In this document: in pieces, positions 15,917 to 23,544 of the stretch
Layout of the letters: every line of letters begins with the position of its first letter
How positions within the stretch are numbered: the first letter of the stretch is position 1
IMG/VR virus record: IMGVR_UViG_3300044638_007105
Coordinates: 1 to 60,979 of that record
Origin: a virus
Length of the DNA stretch: 60,979 nt
Direction: 5' to 3' (one strand)
The notes under the pieces: generated by a model
What the model was told of the DNA's origin: nothing
What the model saw: only the letters and a program-made list of their open reading frames with translations
The model's database searches: none
Position numbers and translations under genes: made by a program

Positions 15917-16704
15917 TTTTTAACGACACTTTTAGCTGTTATAGCGTTGTAGTTAATTAAAATTTTACACAAATCTATTGGTATTATTACTCTGTCAGAT
16001 TCAAAAATAAATTTTTTAGGTTGATTATCGAAAACTGCGACGTGATACTCCTGACCACTCTGTTTCCCAAAAATTATCAAATCAGTGTTGTAATCTCTTC
16101 TTAGAGAATCTGTCGATACATACCAATATTTTTTACCTTTTGATAGATTTTCAAAAGTTTTAACTTGTGCAGTTGACGATTTTCTAGGAAATCCGTTATA
16201 ATTTGATTCTATAGACATATCAATACCTGCAAAATCTAAACTACCACCAGCTTCGGAAACCATAGTAACTTTAGTTTCAGGTAATGATTCTAAAACAATT
16301 TTAACAAAATTTTCCCTTTTAACCCCACTACGTCTTGTTTTATTTACCGTATTTACAATATCATTTTTTAAAGTAGAGTTTGGACCAAAAATATTTTGTC
16401 TTTCTTGCCATAATAATCTAAAAAAATTACGGTTACCTTCATCTTCGGTGTAACTTTTATTAAAATCTATAGTAAAATCACCAATATTTTTTAAATAAGG
16501 TATAACAATTTTATCTCTAACAATATAATGTGTATTAATAAAATTATAATTTGACCAATTAAGGTCATCTTCGTCAGTCAAAGGTCTAACTACGCCTTCA
16601 TTACCGGCAGAACCAATACCCCAATATGGAGTATTTTCATATATATCTTTAATAATGTTACTTATCGCAACTTTATAATCGTTTTCAAATTTAGTACGTG
16701 CCAT
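15910..16704 (-). CDS. Possible PD-(D/E)XK-type nuclease
   Basis: A 264-aa protein. About residues 151-182 read E-A-G-G-S-L-D157-F-A-G-I-D162-M and then T-A-Q180-V-K182. Acid residues on one strand followed by a Q-V-K strand is the usual metal-binding layout of PD-(D/E)XK nucleases, so DNA cleavage is plausible though unproven. An earlier EDEGNRNFFRLLWQER helix is conserved-looking. It has no L/I-x-E tag. It diverges from the TKWC gene at 16750 and shares a palindromic late-type promoter with it. Confidence 0.65.
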   Translation of the reverse strand: MARTKFENDYKVAISNIIKDIYENTPYWGIGSAGNEGVVRPLTDEDDLNWSNYNFINTHYIVRDKIVIPYLKNIGDFTIDFNKSYTEDEGNRNFFRLLWQERQNIFGPNSTLKNDIVNTVNKTRRSGVKRENFVKIVLESLPETKVTMVSEAGGSLDFAGIDMSIESNYNGFPRKSSTAQVKTFENLSKGKKYWYVSTDSLRRDYNTDLIIFGKQSGQEYHVAVFDNQPKKFIFESDRVIIPIDLCKILINYNAITAKSVVKNY

Positions 16705-16718
16705 TTAGTTAAATTTTG

Positions 16719-16732
16719 ATATTTATAAATAT
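16719..16732. promoter_or_regulatory. Bidirectional late-type promoter palindrome
   Basis: ATATTTATAAATAT is a perfect 14-base palindrome in which two ATATTTAT boxes overlap head to head. It lies 20 bases before the minus gene (start 16704) and 23 bases before the plus gene (start 16750). Confidence 0.55.
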
Positions 16733-16749
16733 AATCAAAAATTTCTTTA

Positions 16750-18426
16750 ATGAACATAATTTTAGAAAACATAAGAAAAGTTTTATTAGAAAACAGGGTT
16801 GATGATGTTAAGAAAAAATATCCTGAAGTTGACCCTGCTATTATTGACTATTTTGTAAAAGAAGACCCGTCAGGTAACAACAAATATCTTGATTGGTTGG
16901 TTAAGGCTATGACCCATGGACCAACAATCCAATCTGTTGAAGATATTTTGGATGAGGCTATGCAATTTAACACACCTCAAGAGTTTTTAATGATGTTGGT
17001 TAAAAAATTTCACGAATTATTACCTTATATGGTATATGTTGAAGATGGTAAGAAAGTTGGTACTACTGATTTGTATCAATATAAATTTACTGACAGTGAA
17101 ATGATTAATTTTTTGGGTTTTGATTTATCTCAAGCAAAAGAAAGAAAAGACGAAAAGAATAAACAAAAAGACGCGAAGAAAAATTCTGATAAAATCTATG
17201 AAGATAAAAATTGGTTGGTAGTTAGACCAAAAAATTGGGAGTCTTCTTGTGTATATGGAGCCGGTACTAAGTGGTGTACAACATCCAAAGAAAATAGTTC
17301 ACACTTTAAACGTGAAACTGACCGTAACTTTTTAATTTACGTAATTAACAAAAATAAAACTTCTAAAGATACTGAATACAAGGTTGCTTGGCAAATTCCT
17401 TATACGAAAAAAGTAAATAAATACGTTACCTCAACACCAGGTAACCCATCAGTTTGGACTTTAAATACCGATAAAATTAAATTATGGAATGCTGAGGATA
17501 CTAATATAGCAAGTAGAGGTTCTTCTGGTTATGATTATTTAGATACGGTTCCGGCCTCTGTTAAGGGGAATATTTTAAAATACATGCAAAGACAAATGGA
17601 TGAAATGTATGCCAACATGGCTTACGTTGAAGATCCTTACACCCAAGCTTTGGTTGAGCATTTGGCTTTAAGTGAAGAAGAAGTTGAAGAGGTTGAACAA
17701 AGAGATTACGGTTATTACGGTATGCGTGTTTATACCGTAGACGGTAGTGATGATTATGCTGTAGCAACAACAGATGAGGTTGAGAGGGCGAAACACGAAT
17801 GGGCGGAAAATTATATTAACGATTTAGGTATTTGGGAAGCTATTGGTAATAATCCCGAAAAATACATTTATATTAACGACCCAAGGACTATAGCAAATGA
17901 TATGGCTGAAAATTATATAGGGGATTTAAATGTAACTGACGATATATTACACGAAGGAAAAAGATTGGACAAAGAAACCAAAGCTATGGTTGAAGAATGG
18001 GAAGTTAATCAATCAATCATGGAAACTAATCAAGAAGATATTGATGATATGATGGAAAGATATGGTGAATTAGATGAAGACGAAGAACAAGAATTGTCAG
18101 AATTAGAAATTGAAAATGAATCAATAGAAAAAACAAACGATAAACTTTTACAATCTATTAAAGATAGAATTCGTGACGATTATTATGAAACTTATGTTAC
18201 TCGTATGACAGACGACCCATTAGATTGGTTGGAAGAGTTTGGTTACTGGAGTAGTAAAACTGGTTTAGATAAATTTGCCATTAAAAACGGTTTGGTTGGT
18301 ATTGACGAAACCGAATTAATTAATGATATGGCAGATGATTTAGATTACGAATATTTTAGTAGGACTGGTAATTACGAGTATGTAAACATAGAAGGTGATA
18401 GATACTACATCTTCCCAACAGATTAA
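16750..18426 (+). CDS. TKWC-family protein 2, tagged
   Basis: A 558-aa paralogue of the genes at 7452, 39343 and 58549. The tag is MNIILENIRKVLLENR, with a site at L12-L-E14. Then come VDDVKKKYPEVDP, DPSGNNKYLDWL, a Lys-rich linker and the core SCVYGAGTKWCTTSK with FLIYVINK. The C-terminal 300 residues are acidic and helical (EDEEQELSELEIENES) and differ from the other paralogues. A late-type promoter precedes it. A head cargo protein is inferred; biochemical role unknown. Confidence 0.8.
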   Translation: MNIILENIRKVLLENRVDDVKKKYPEVDPAIIDYFVKEDPSGNNKYLDWLVKAMTHGPTIQSVEDILDEAMQFNTPQEFLMMLVKKFHELLPYMVYVEDGKKVGTTDLYQYKFTDSEMINFLGFDLSQAKERKDEKNKQKDAKKNSDKIYEDKNWLVVRPKNWESSCVYGAGTKWCTTSKENSSHFKRETDRNFLIYVINKNKTSKDTEYKVAWQIPYTKKVNKYVTSTPGNPSVWTLNTDKIKLWNAEDTNIASRGSSGYDYLDTVPASVKGNILKYMQRQMDEMYANMAYVEDPYTQALVEHLALSEEEVEEVEQRDYGYYGMRVYTVDGSDDYAVATTDEVERAKHEWAENYINDLGIWEAIGNNPEKYIYINDPRTIANDMAENYIGDLNVTDDILHEGKRLDKETKAMVEEWEVNQSIMETNQEDIDDMMERYGELDEDEEQELSELEIENESIEKTNDKLLQSIKDRIRDDYYETYVTRMTDDPLDWLEEFGYWSSKTGLDKFAIKNGLVGIDETELINDMADDLDYEYFSRTGNYEYVNIEGDRYYIFPTD

Positions 18427-18605
18427 AAAGGGTAAGTATTTGTTAGAGCAAATATTTTTTCACACTCAAATCTTTCTTTATTTTCCTCATAAAAATCCAC
18501 AATAGCTTTATCCTCTTGTTGTTTAAGCCATTCTGTGTACTGATAATCGTAGTCTTCATTTACACGATTAATTTCATCAATAAATTGTTCTTTAATTCTG
18601 CTCAT
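18423..18605 (-). CDS. Small acidic helical protein
   Basis: A 60-aa protein rich in Glu, Asp and Tyr (MSRIKEQFIDEINRVNEDYD), second gene of a two-gene minus unit; its start overlaps the upstream stop by four bases. It also overlaps the end of the convergent TKWC gene by four bases. Possibly a small early regulator. No motif is recognised. Confidence 0.55.
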   Translation of the reverse strand: MSRIKEQFIDEINRVNEDYDYQYTEWLKQQEDKAIVDFYEENKERFECEKIFALTNTYPF

Positions 18606-18841
18606 ACGAATGATAATTTTTTAAGTTCTTGTTTTGGTTTAATATTTTCGATAATTTTTATAACACCCATATTAATATCTCTTTTGAAAATTTCATACCC
18701 ATACCAACCAGGGTGAACACTATTATTGGTGTTGTAAGTAAAACCAGCTACTTCACCATCCAAACCGTAGTTTGGTTCAAAATAATGTTCGAAATAATAA
18801 TTTGGATATCTTTCTGATAGTGGGTAAACTCTTACTTTCAT
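18602..18841 (-). CDS. Small hypothetical protein
   Basis: A 79-aa protein starting MKVRVYPLSERYPNYYFEHY, aromatic-rich and beta-type. It has a host-type -7 box five bases upstream of its start and is coupled to the next gene by a four-base overlap. Function unknown. Confidence 0.6.
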   Translation of the reverse strand: MKVRVYPLSERYPNYYFEHYFEPNYGLDGEVAGFTYNTNNSVHPGWYGYEIFKRDINMGVIKIIENIKPKQELKKLSFV

Positions 18842-18845
18842 ACCA

Positions 18846-18853
18846 CAAAGATA
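18846..18853 (-). promoter_or_regulatory. Host-type -7 box TATCTTTG
   Basis: TATCTTTG on the minus strand, four bases before the ATG at 18841; the -33 region is a T-rich stretch within the terminator of the upstream gene. Confidence 0.45.
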
Positions 18854-18860
18854 TAAAAAA

Positions 18861-18887
18861 AATGGGAACCTAAAAAGATTCCCATTG
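18861..18887 (-). terminator. Rho-independent terminator
   Basis: Stem AATGGGAA/TTCCCATT, T run on the minus strand, directly after the DUF932-like gene. Confidence 0.75.
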
Positions 18888-18906
18888 ATTTTTTCTAACT
18901 AATTTT

Positions 18907-20007
18907 TTAGAAAACAAATTCACAATCATGTTCCTTTTTGAACATAAATAAACCAGCTTGTTTTCTCAAATCAGCTTTCGCATATTCACCGATACCCATA
19001 CCATAATCGTGAGATGCCACATCAGTCAAAGAGTTAAGAAGTTCCCAAGAAGTCATGTTAGTCTTAGCATTTTTCCAATGACGATTAGTCAAAGTATCAA
19101 GGTTGTAACCTTTTTGATTGTAATCTGCCTTAATTTCGTTTGTAGGGAAGAAACGGTCAAGAACTGCCTCAACACGTGCGTCATTCTTGTCAGTAACTTT
19201 GTTTGCCACCATTTCACGAAGTTTCATAACTTCATTATAAGAAGCTGAAATTGAATTCATTTTTCTTACTTGGTCAGAAAACACCCCTTGAAATTTTTGG
19301 TTAGTTTCAGCCAAACCTTTAACATCTGTCATAAATTTGTTGATACTTTCAATAGAGTTATCCATCAAACGAGGACCCATTTCAAGACGACGAGGACCAA
19401 CCATCCCGTTCTCACAAACAAGACGAAGAATATAAGGGTCAATTGCGATATCCTCAGTAGGACCTGCGGTTACAATAACACCTGTATGGAAAGCTTCATC
19501 CTTCAAATCAGGAATATCAAAACCCCAATTACTTTTTACAGTAGAGATTTGGATGTTTCCGTCACTTGAGATTGACATGTTACCAACATCCAATTGGTGG
19601 TCATTGATTACATTTTCAACCATATCAAAATAGAAATCTGTTGAAATGTATGGTTTACTTGCGTCAGTGATAGCCACAACTCTCATAGTTGAAGGGGATA
19701 TATAAATCGCCACTTTCATGTCTTTTTGAGTTGCCATCTTGGTTTTAATGACTTTTACCAATTGGTTACGAGAATTCATACCGAAGATATCAGTAAATTT
19801 ACCCATAAAAGAATCACTAATCTTAAGAGTTTTAAGTAATGACTTAAAAGCCCCAGACGATAGTTTTAATTTTACTCCGTCAATAGAGATATTACCATTA
19901 CGACTTTCAACATCTTCAAAATCAATGTTAAGTTCAGCAAGAGTCATATTCTTACGGATGGGATAATTGTCTTTTACTTCTTTTTTAAAATTTTCGTAGT
20001 TTTCCAT
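18907..20007 (-). CDS. DUF932-like phage protein
   Basis: A 366-aa protein of the DUF932 / phage-plasmid-like type. The landmark is PYILRLVCENGMVGPRR (about residues 190-206), preceded by alpha/beta sequence with PSTMRVVAITDASKPYIS and followed by long helices. Members are common near recombination or replication genes in phages, but no reaction is established. The neighbour is the RadA-like ATPase, which supports a DNA-metabolism role. Own host-type promoter and terminator. Confidence 0.7.
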   Translation of the reverse strand: MENYENFKKEVKDNYPIRKNMTLAELNIDFEDVESRNGNISIDGVKLKLSSGAFKSLLKTLKISDSFMGKFTDIFGMNSRNQLVKVIKTKMATQKDMKVAIYISPSTMRVVAITDASKPYISTDFYFDMVENVINDHQLDVGNMSISSDGNIQISTVKSNWGFDIPDLKDEAFHTGVIVTAGPTEDIAIDPYILRLVCENGMVGPRRLEMGPRLMDNSIESINKFMTDVKGLAETNQKFQGVFSDQVRKMNSISASYNEVMKLREMVANKVTDKNDARVEAVLDRFFPTNEIKADYNQKGYNLDTLTNRHWKNAKTNMTSWELLNSLTDVASHDYGMGIGEYAKADLRKQAGLFMFKKEHDCEFVF

Positions 20008-20025
20008 ATTTTTTTATTGTTTATA

Positions 20026-20056
20026 CAAATATAATGATTTTTTTAATAAATACAAC
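20026..20056 (-). promoter_or_regulatory. Host-type promoter
   Basis: Minus strand GTTG (20056-20053), 19-base spacer, TATATTTG (20033-20026), upstream of the ATG at 20007. Confidence 0.55.
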
Positions 20057-20069
20057 ACTTTATAGATAA

Positions 20070-21083
20070 TTATCTACCCATTTGGATTATTCTTTCCGCC
20101 TCAATTTCATCATCAGATTCACCCTCAAACTCTCTCATTATTTGTTCTTCAGTTTCACTAGTAAATAAAACATCACTAACGGTATCTTCTTCAACAAATT
20201 CTTTTACCAAAGGAACCTTACTATAAATTTCTTTGTCAGAAGTTTCTGATTGTTGGAGAAGTTCCAAAAGTTTTTGGTCATTTTCATTTTGAAATGAATC
20301 CATTTGTTTTTGAATTTCAATAGCCTTTTCTAACTCATTGTATTTTTTAGAGTCATAGTTAATCTCACCACTAATTTTATCTAAAACCATATAAAGTTTT
20401 TTACGTGTATCACCTCTACGGTTTTTAACATAAACTAAATAACGTTGTCCAGTAACTTCATCAACACGAACAAACATCATAGCTGTTGTATTGTGTTTAA
20501 GTTTAGTAGAACCTGCGTACTCACCACCTTTAGTGATATGTTGGATAACATCGAAAGATGTATATTTTTTAAGTTCGTTTTGACCTTTAGTGTGTTTAAC
20601 TAATAGATTAATTAACCAAGTTTCAACGGTTGAAGCGTTCATCTTACTTTGTGAGTCTTTGATTTTATCTTTCACATCCATAAAAGAGTCCATGATAACA
20701 TAATCCCAACCCATATCAAGAGCTTGTTCCAAGGCTAATTTAGGATTTTCATAATCCGCCATGTAAAGTGTATTCAAATTCATTAATTGTGGGAGTTCTT
20801 CAGCTAATTCACGGTTGTCAATTGGATTCATTTCAGATGAAATATAAAGACATTTTTTGTCGGGGTTATAACGTTCAATACCAGTCATTTTATCAACTAA
20901 CATTGTGGTTTTACCTGAACCTGGTTCACCAACTACAACCGAAATGGTTGCTGGCATGGTACCACCTTTTTTAGATATTACAGTATCGATGAATTTACCA
21001 CTTTTTAATGGGATAAAAACTTCAGGCGGAAAATTAAAGTCAGTTAGTTTTACAATTTGTACCGATTCTTTTTGTTTTGTCAT
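20070..21083 (-). CDS. RadA/RecA-like ATPase
   Basis: A 337-aa RecA-fold ATPase. Walker A is GEPGSGKTT (residues 52-60) and Walker B is WDYVIMD near 128. The segment FDVIQHITKGGEYAGSTKLKH followed by KNRRGDT matches the switch and KNRxG motif of RadA/Sms proteins, which drive branch migration of recombination intermediates. The RadA zinc finger and the Lon-like C-terminal domain are absent; the C-terminus is acidic instead. It may serve as the phage recombination or replication helicase. Host-type promoter at 21114-21145. Confidence 0.8.
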   Translation of the reverse strand: MTKQKESVQIVKLTDFNFPPEVFIPLKSGKFIDTVISKKGGTMPATISVVVGEPGSGKTTMLVDKMTGIERYNPDKKCLYISSEMNPIDNRELAEELPQLMNLNTLYMADYENPKLALEQALDMGWDYVIMDSFMDVKDKIKDSQSKMNASTVETWLINLLVKHTKGQNELKKYTSFDVIQHITKGGEYAGSTKLKHNTTAMMFVRVDEVTGQRYLVYVKNRRGDTRKKLYMVLDKISGEINYDSKKYNELEKAIEIQKQMDSFQNENDQKLLELLQQSETSDKEIYSKVPLVKEFVEEDTVSDVLFTSETEEQIMREFEGESDDEIEAERIIQMGR

Positions 21084-21113
21084 ACAGTTTGTGTTTAGTT
21101 TTATTTACTCTTA

Positions 21114-21145
21114 CAAAGATATAATATTGTTATTTAACAAACAAA
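21114..21145 (-). promoter_or_regulatory. Host-type promoter of the RadA-like gene
   Basis: Minus strand TTTG (21145-21142), 20-base spacer, TATCTTTG (21121-21114), 30 bases before the ATG at 21083. Confidence 0.65.
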
Positions 21146-21152
21146 TTTATTT

Positions 21153-21389
21153 ATGGAAAACAAAGAAATGGTTAGTCATCCACAACATTATGGTGGTAAA
21201 GATAACGTTTATGAGGCAATTAAAGTAATAGATGCTTGGGATTTAGGATTTTCTTTGGGGAATACCATAAAATATATCTCAAGAGCTGGTAAAAAGAATC
21301 AAACTAAAGAATTAGAGGATTTAAAAAAAGCCTTATGGTATTTAAATCACCATATTAAAACATTAGAAAGTAAATTGAAAGAAAATTAG
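21153..21389 (+). CDS. DUF3310 protein
   Basis: A 78-aa protein of the DUF3310 family, small phage proteins sometimes annotated as nucleotide-kinase related. Typical features are VSHPQHYGG near the start, YEAIKVIDAW, LGNTIKYISRAGKK and EDLKKALWYLNHHI. Role is uncertain; such genes usually sit with nucleotide or DNA metabolism genes. It diverges from the RadA-like gene. Confidence 0.85.
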   Translation: MENKEMVSHPQHYGGKDNVYEAIKVIDAWDLGFSLGNTIKYISRAGKKNQTKELEDLKKALWYLNHHIKTLESKLKEN

Positions 21390-21391
21390 TG

Positions 21392-21399
21392 ATATTTAT
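21392..21399 (+). promoter_or_regulatory. Putative late promoter box ATATTTAT
   Basis: The box ends 17 bases before the ATG at 21417, two bases after the DUF3310 stop. Confidence 0.5.
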
Positions 21400-21416
21400 T
21401 ATTAAAGTAATTTTTA

Positions 21417-22847
21417 ATGTCAACTTTATTATTAGAAAACAAATATCTCATAACTGAATCTGGTATCAGAGATATAAACAAATTAGCACAACGTTATGAT
21501 AACGCTAAAATATACTTCCACCAAGACTTAGATGGTGTAACCACCGCTATTGCAATGAAAAACTACCTTGAACAAAATGGTATCAAAGTTGTTGAAACAG
21601 AAGTTATACAGTATGGTGATAAAGAATTTAGTATTAAAAAACCAATGGCAAGAGGTGATATAATGCCGGTTTTGGTTGACTTTGCACACGGTAAACCAAT
21701 GTTTGTTATTCATACTGATCATCACGATAAACAGGTTGGTGCTGAAAAAGGAGCGTCAACATCTTTTAGACAATCACGTTCAAACGTTGAAACTATTTCA
21801 CAAATAGTTTCCCCAAAAGAAATATTCCCATACTTAGATGTTTTAATGATTTCTACTGTTGATAGTGCGGATTATGCTAAAATGGGTATTACCCCTGAAC
21901 AAGTTATGAACTATGTGTTTGTTTTGGATAAGGAAAAAAGTCTTGAAAAGAATAAAAAGATGATGGCCCTTGTAACTAACAAATTATTGTTAGCTTATAA
22001 AAACAAACCTAAATTTTTAGAAAGGCTGGTTATGGAATCTTCCGCATCCCTTTTAAGTATATATCAAAATATAGTTAGATTAGCAAAAGAAGAAGGTTAT
22101 ACTTCACCTGAAGTAATGACACAACACGCTAAGGAATACGCTGAATCAATGAAGACTAGTAAAAATGTATCATATGACCCTACAACTGGTATTATTTCAC
22201 AGTATGGTGGTGGTTACATGGTAAAACCTGGTTCTTATGATAGATACGTACCTTTTAAAAACTTTCCTGAGGCTAATTTCTTAATTATAGCATGGCCTTT
22301 AGGTTTACTACAAGCTAGTTGTAACCCATTTAAGGCTGAAAGAAGTCTTAAAGGTGTTAATTTGGGTGAAATAGCTCAAGAAGTTTTAGTCAAATTTAAA
22401 CCACAATTAGAACAGTTTGAAATTACTGTTGATACAATCAAATATTTTGCTGAAAAACACAAAGATTTTAGTCAAGAATCAGTTGGTTTTACCTATAATG
22501 ACCTTATGGCAATTTATGGTCAGACAGAAGGTGGTATCACTGGTTTAAATACGGTACCCGAAGGTGCTAAAGAAGGTTACACGGTTGAAAGGTGGAGGGA
22601 AGCTATTAAAAAAGTTATGGATAAACCTTATACAAGTTTGGGTGAGAAAGAAATTAAAGCCTTAAAAATGTTAAAAGTTTCGGGGTGGGATATCATTCAA
22701 GCTAATAGTGGTGGTCACAAGTGTATAACCAATATTTCAGGTCTTATGTATTTTGGAAAACAAGGTGTACCTTATCTTAAAGAATTTCAAGCTGAGTTTG
22801 AAAAAGAACTTAGAACAAAAATATTAACAAACAATCAAACAAAATAA
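21417..22847 (+). CDS. DHH-family phosphoesterase, tagged
   Basis: A 476-aa protein of the DHH phosphoesterase superfamily (RecJ, nanoRNase and cyclic-dinucleotide phosphodiesterase relatives). Metal-binding motifs are HQDLDG (D37, D39), the signature DHH (D101-H-H103 in IHTDHHDK) and STVDSADY near residue 147. SGGHKCITNISG near the C-terminus recalls the DHHA1-type GGH substrate loop. The N-terminus has LLLE-N (E7) and LITE-S (E14), both prohead-protease type sites. Late-type promoter. The substrate could be short oligonucleotides, single-stranded DNA or a cyclic signal; the sequence does not decide. Confidence 0.8.
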   Translation: MSTLLLENKYLITESGIRDINKLAQRYDNAKIYFHQDLDGVTTAIAMKNYLEQNGIKVVETEVIQYGDKEFSIKKPMARGDIMPVLVDFAHGKPMFVIHTDHHDKQVGAEKGASTSFRQSRSNVETISQIVSPKEIFPYLDVLMISTVDSADYAKMGITPEQVMNYVFVLDKEKSLEKNKKMMALVTNKLLLAYKNKPKFLERLVMESSASLLSIYQNIVRLAKEEGYTSPEVMTQHAKEYAESMKTSKNVSYDPTTGIISQYGGGYMVKPGSYDRYVPFKNFPEANFLIIAWPLGLLQASCNPFKAERSLKGVNLGEIAQEVLVKFKPQLEQFEITVDTIKYFAEKHKDFSQESVGFTYNDLMAIYGQTEGGITGLNTVPEGAKEGYTVERWREAIKKVMDKPYTSLGEKEIKALKMLKVSGWDIIQANSGGHKCITNISGLMYFGKQGVPYLKEFQAEFEKELRTKILTNNQTK

Positions 22848-22872
22848 AAAAGGGGTTTTTAACCCCTTTTTT
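22846..22872. terminator. Bidirectional terminator
   Basis: AAAAAAGGGGTTTTTAACCCCTTTTTT between the convergent DHH and lysozyme genes; A and T runs on both sides. Confidence 0.8.
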
Positions 22873-23467
22873 AATCTTTAACATATTTTTCAATATTATC
22901 AGCAATGTTTTTTAAATCGGAAAGATAATTCACGTTTCCCGGGTGTTCGGTATCAAAATAATTCATCTCTTTTAAAAACTGTAAGTAATCTTCTTCTGTT
23001 TTTATTTTACTTAAACCTATATAAGTTTGGTAAAAAGCATAATCTATGACAGCGTCCTTCCAAGTATCGTAATAAGCGTGTCCGTGTTGTGACCCATTTT
23101 GTTTATTTGGTCTTTTATTAGCCTCTTTCATACCAAAAGGGTTGTGATTATCTTTCCATATTCTAGATTTAAACCCACTTTCTTTAATTGCTTGAGCAAA
23201 AACAAGATTAGGAAACTTAATATTAATTTTTTTCAGGTATTCGTAAAAATTTTTCTTACTAAAAGAGTTATTTTCAGAATCCATGTAAAGTAAAACAACA
23301 TCATTTTCCGTTATCTTTTCATTTTTACCCACTTTTACCCCTTGTTTGTAACAAATAACGCTAATTACAAAATAAAACCATATAACTGCTAATATTACAA
23401 ATAAAATAGTTTTAGGATTTATTTTAACCATTTCAAGTCCTGTTTTGTCCCATCGATAAATTTTCAT
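22871..23467 (-). CDS. Membrane-anchored glucosaminidase (GH73-like)
   Basis: A 198-aa cell-wall hydrolase. A membrane segment spans about residues 20-40. The GH73-type domain follows: catalytic Glu in QAIKESGF (E96), then HNPFGMK, AYYDTWKDAVIDYAFYQ and YLSDLKNIA near the end. It should cleave peptidoglycan glycan strands. The N-terminal anchor could act as a signal-arrest sequence, putting the enzyme in the periplasm until lysis. A -7 box (TATATTTG) lies 24 bases upstream. It is either the endolysin or a muralytic helper; no holin is adjacent. Confidence 0.8.
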   Translation of the reverse strand: MKIYRWDKTGLEMVKINPKTILFVILAVIWFYFVISVICYKQGVKVGKNEKITENDVVLLYMDSENNSFSKKNFYEYLKKINIKFPNLVFAQAIKESGFKSRIWKDNHNPFGMKEANKRPNKQNGSQHGHAYYDTWKDAVIDYAFYQTYIGLSKIKTEEDYLQFLKEMNYFDTEHPGNVNYLSDLKNIADNIEKYVKD

Positions 23468-23490
23468 AATTTAATTTTTTTTAATTTAAA

Positions 23491-23498
23491 CAAATATA
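23491..23498 (-). promoter_or_regulatory. Host-type -7 box TATATTTG
   Basis: Minus-strand TATATTTG 23 bases before the ATG at 23467; no clear -33 element, and it follows directly on the ClpC-like gene's terminator region. Confidence 0.4.
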
Positions 23499-23512
23499 AT
23501 CAAAATATTAAC

Positions 23513-23540
23513 AAAAAACCCCTCAAAAGAGGGGTTTTTT
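23513..23540 (-). terminator. Rho-independent terminator
   Basis: Stem ACCCCTC/GAGGGGT with a four-base loop and T run on the minus strand, five bases after the ClpC-like stop. Confidence 0.8.
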
Positions 23541-23544
23541 AGTA

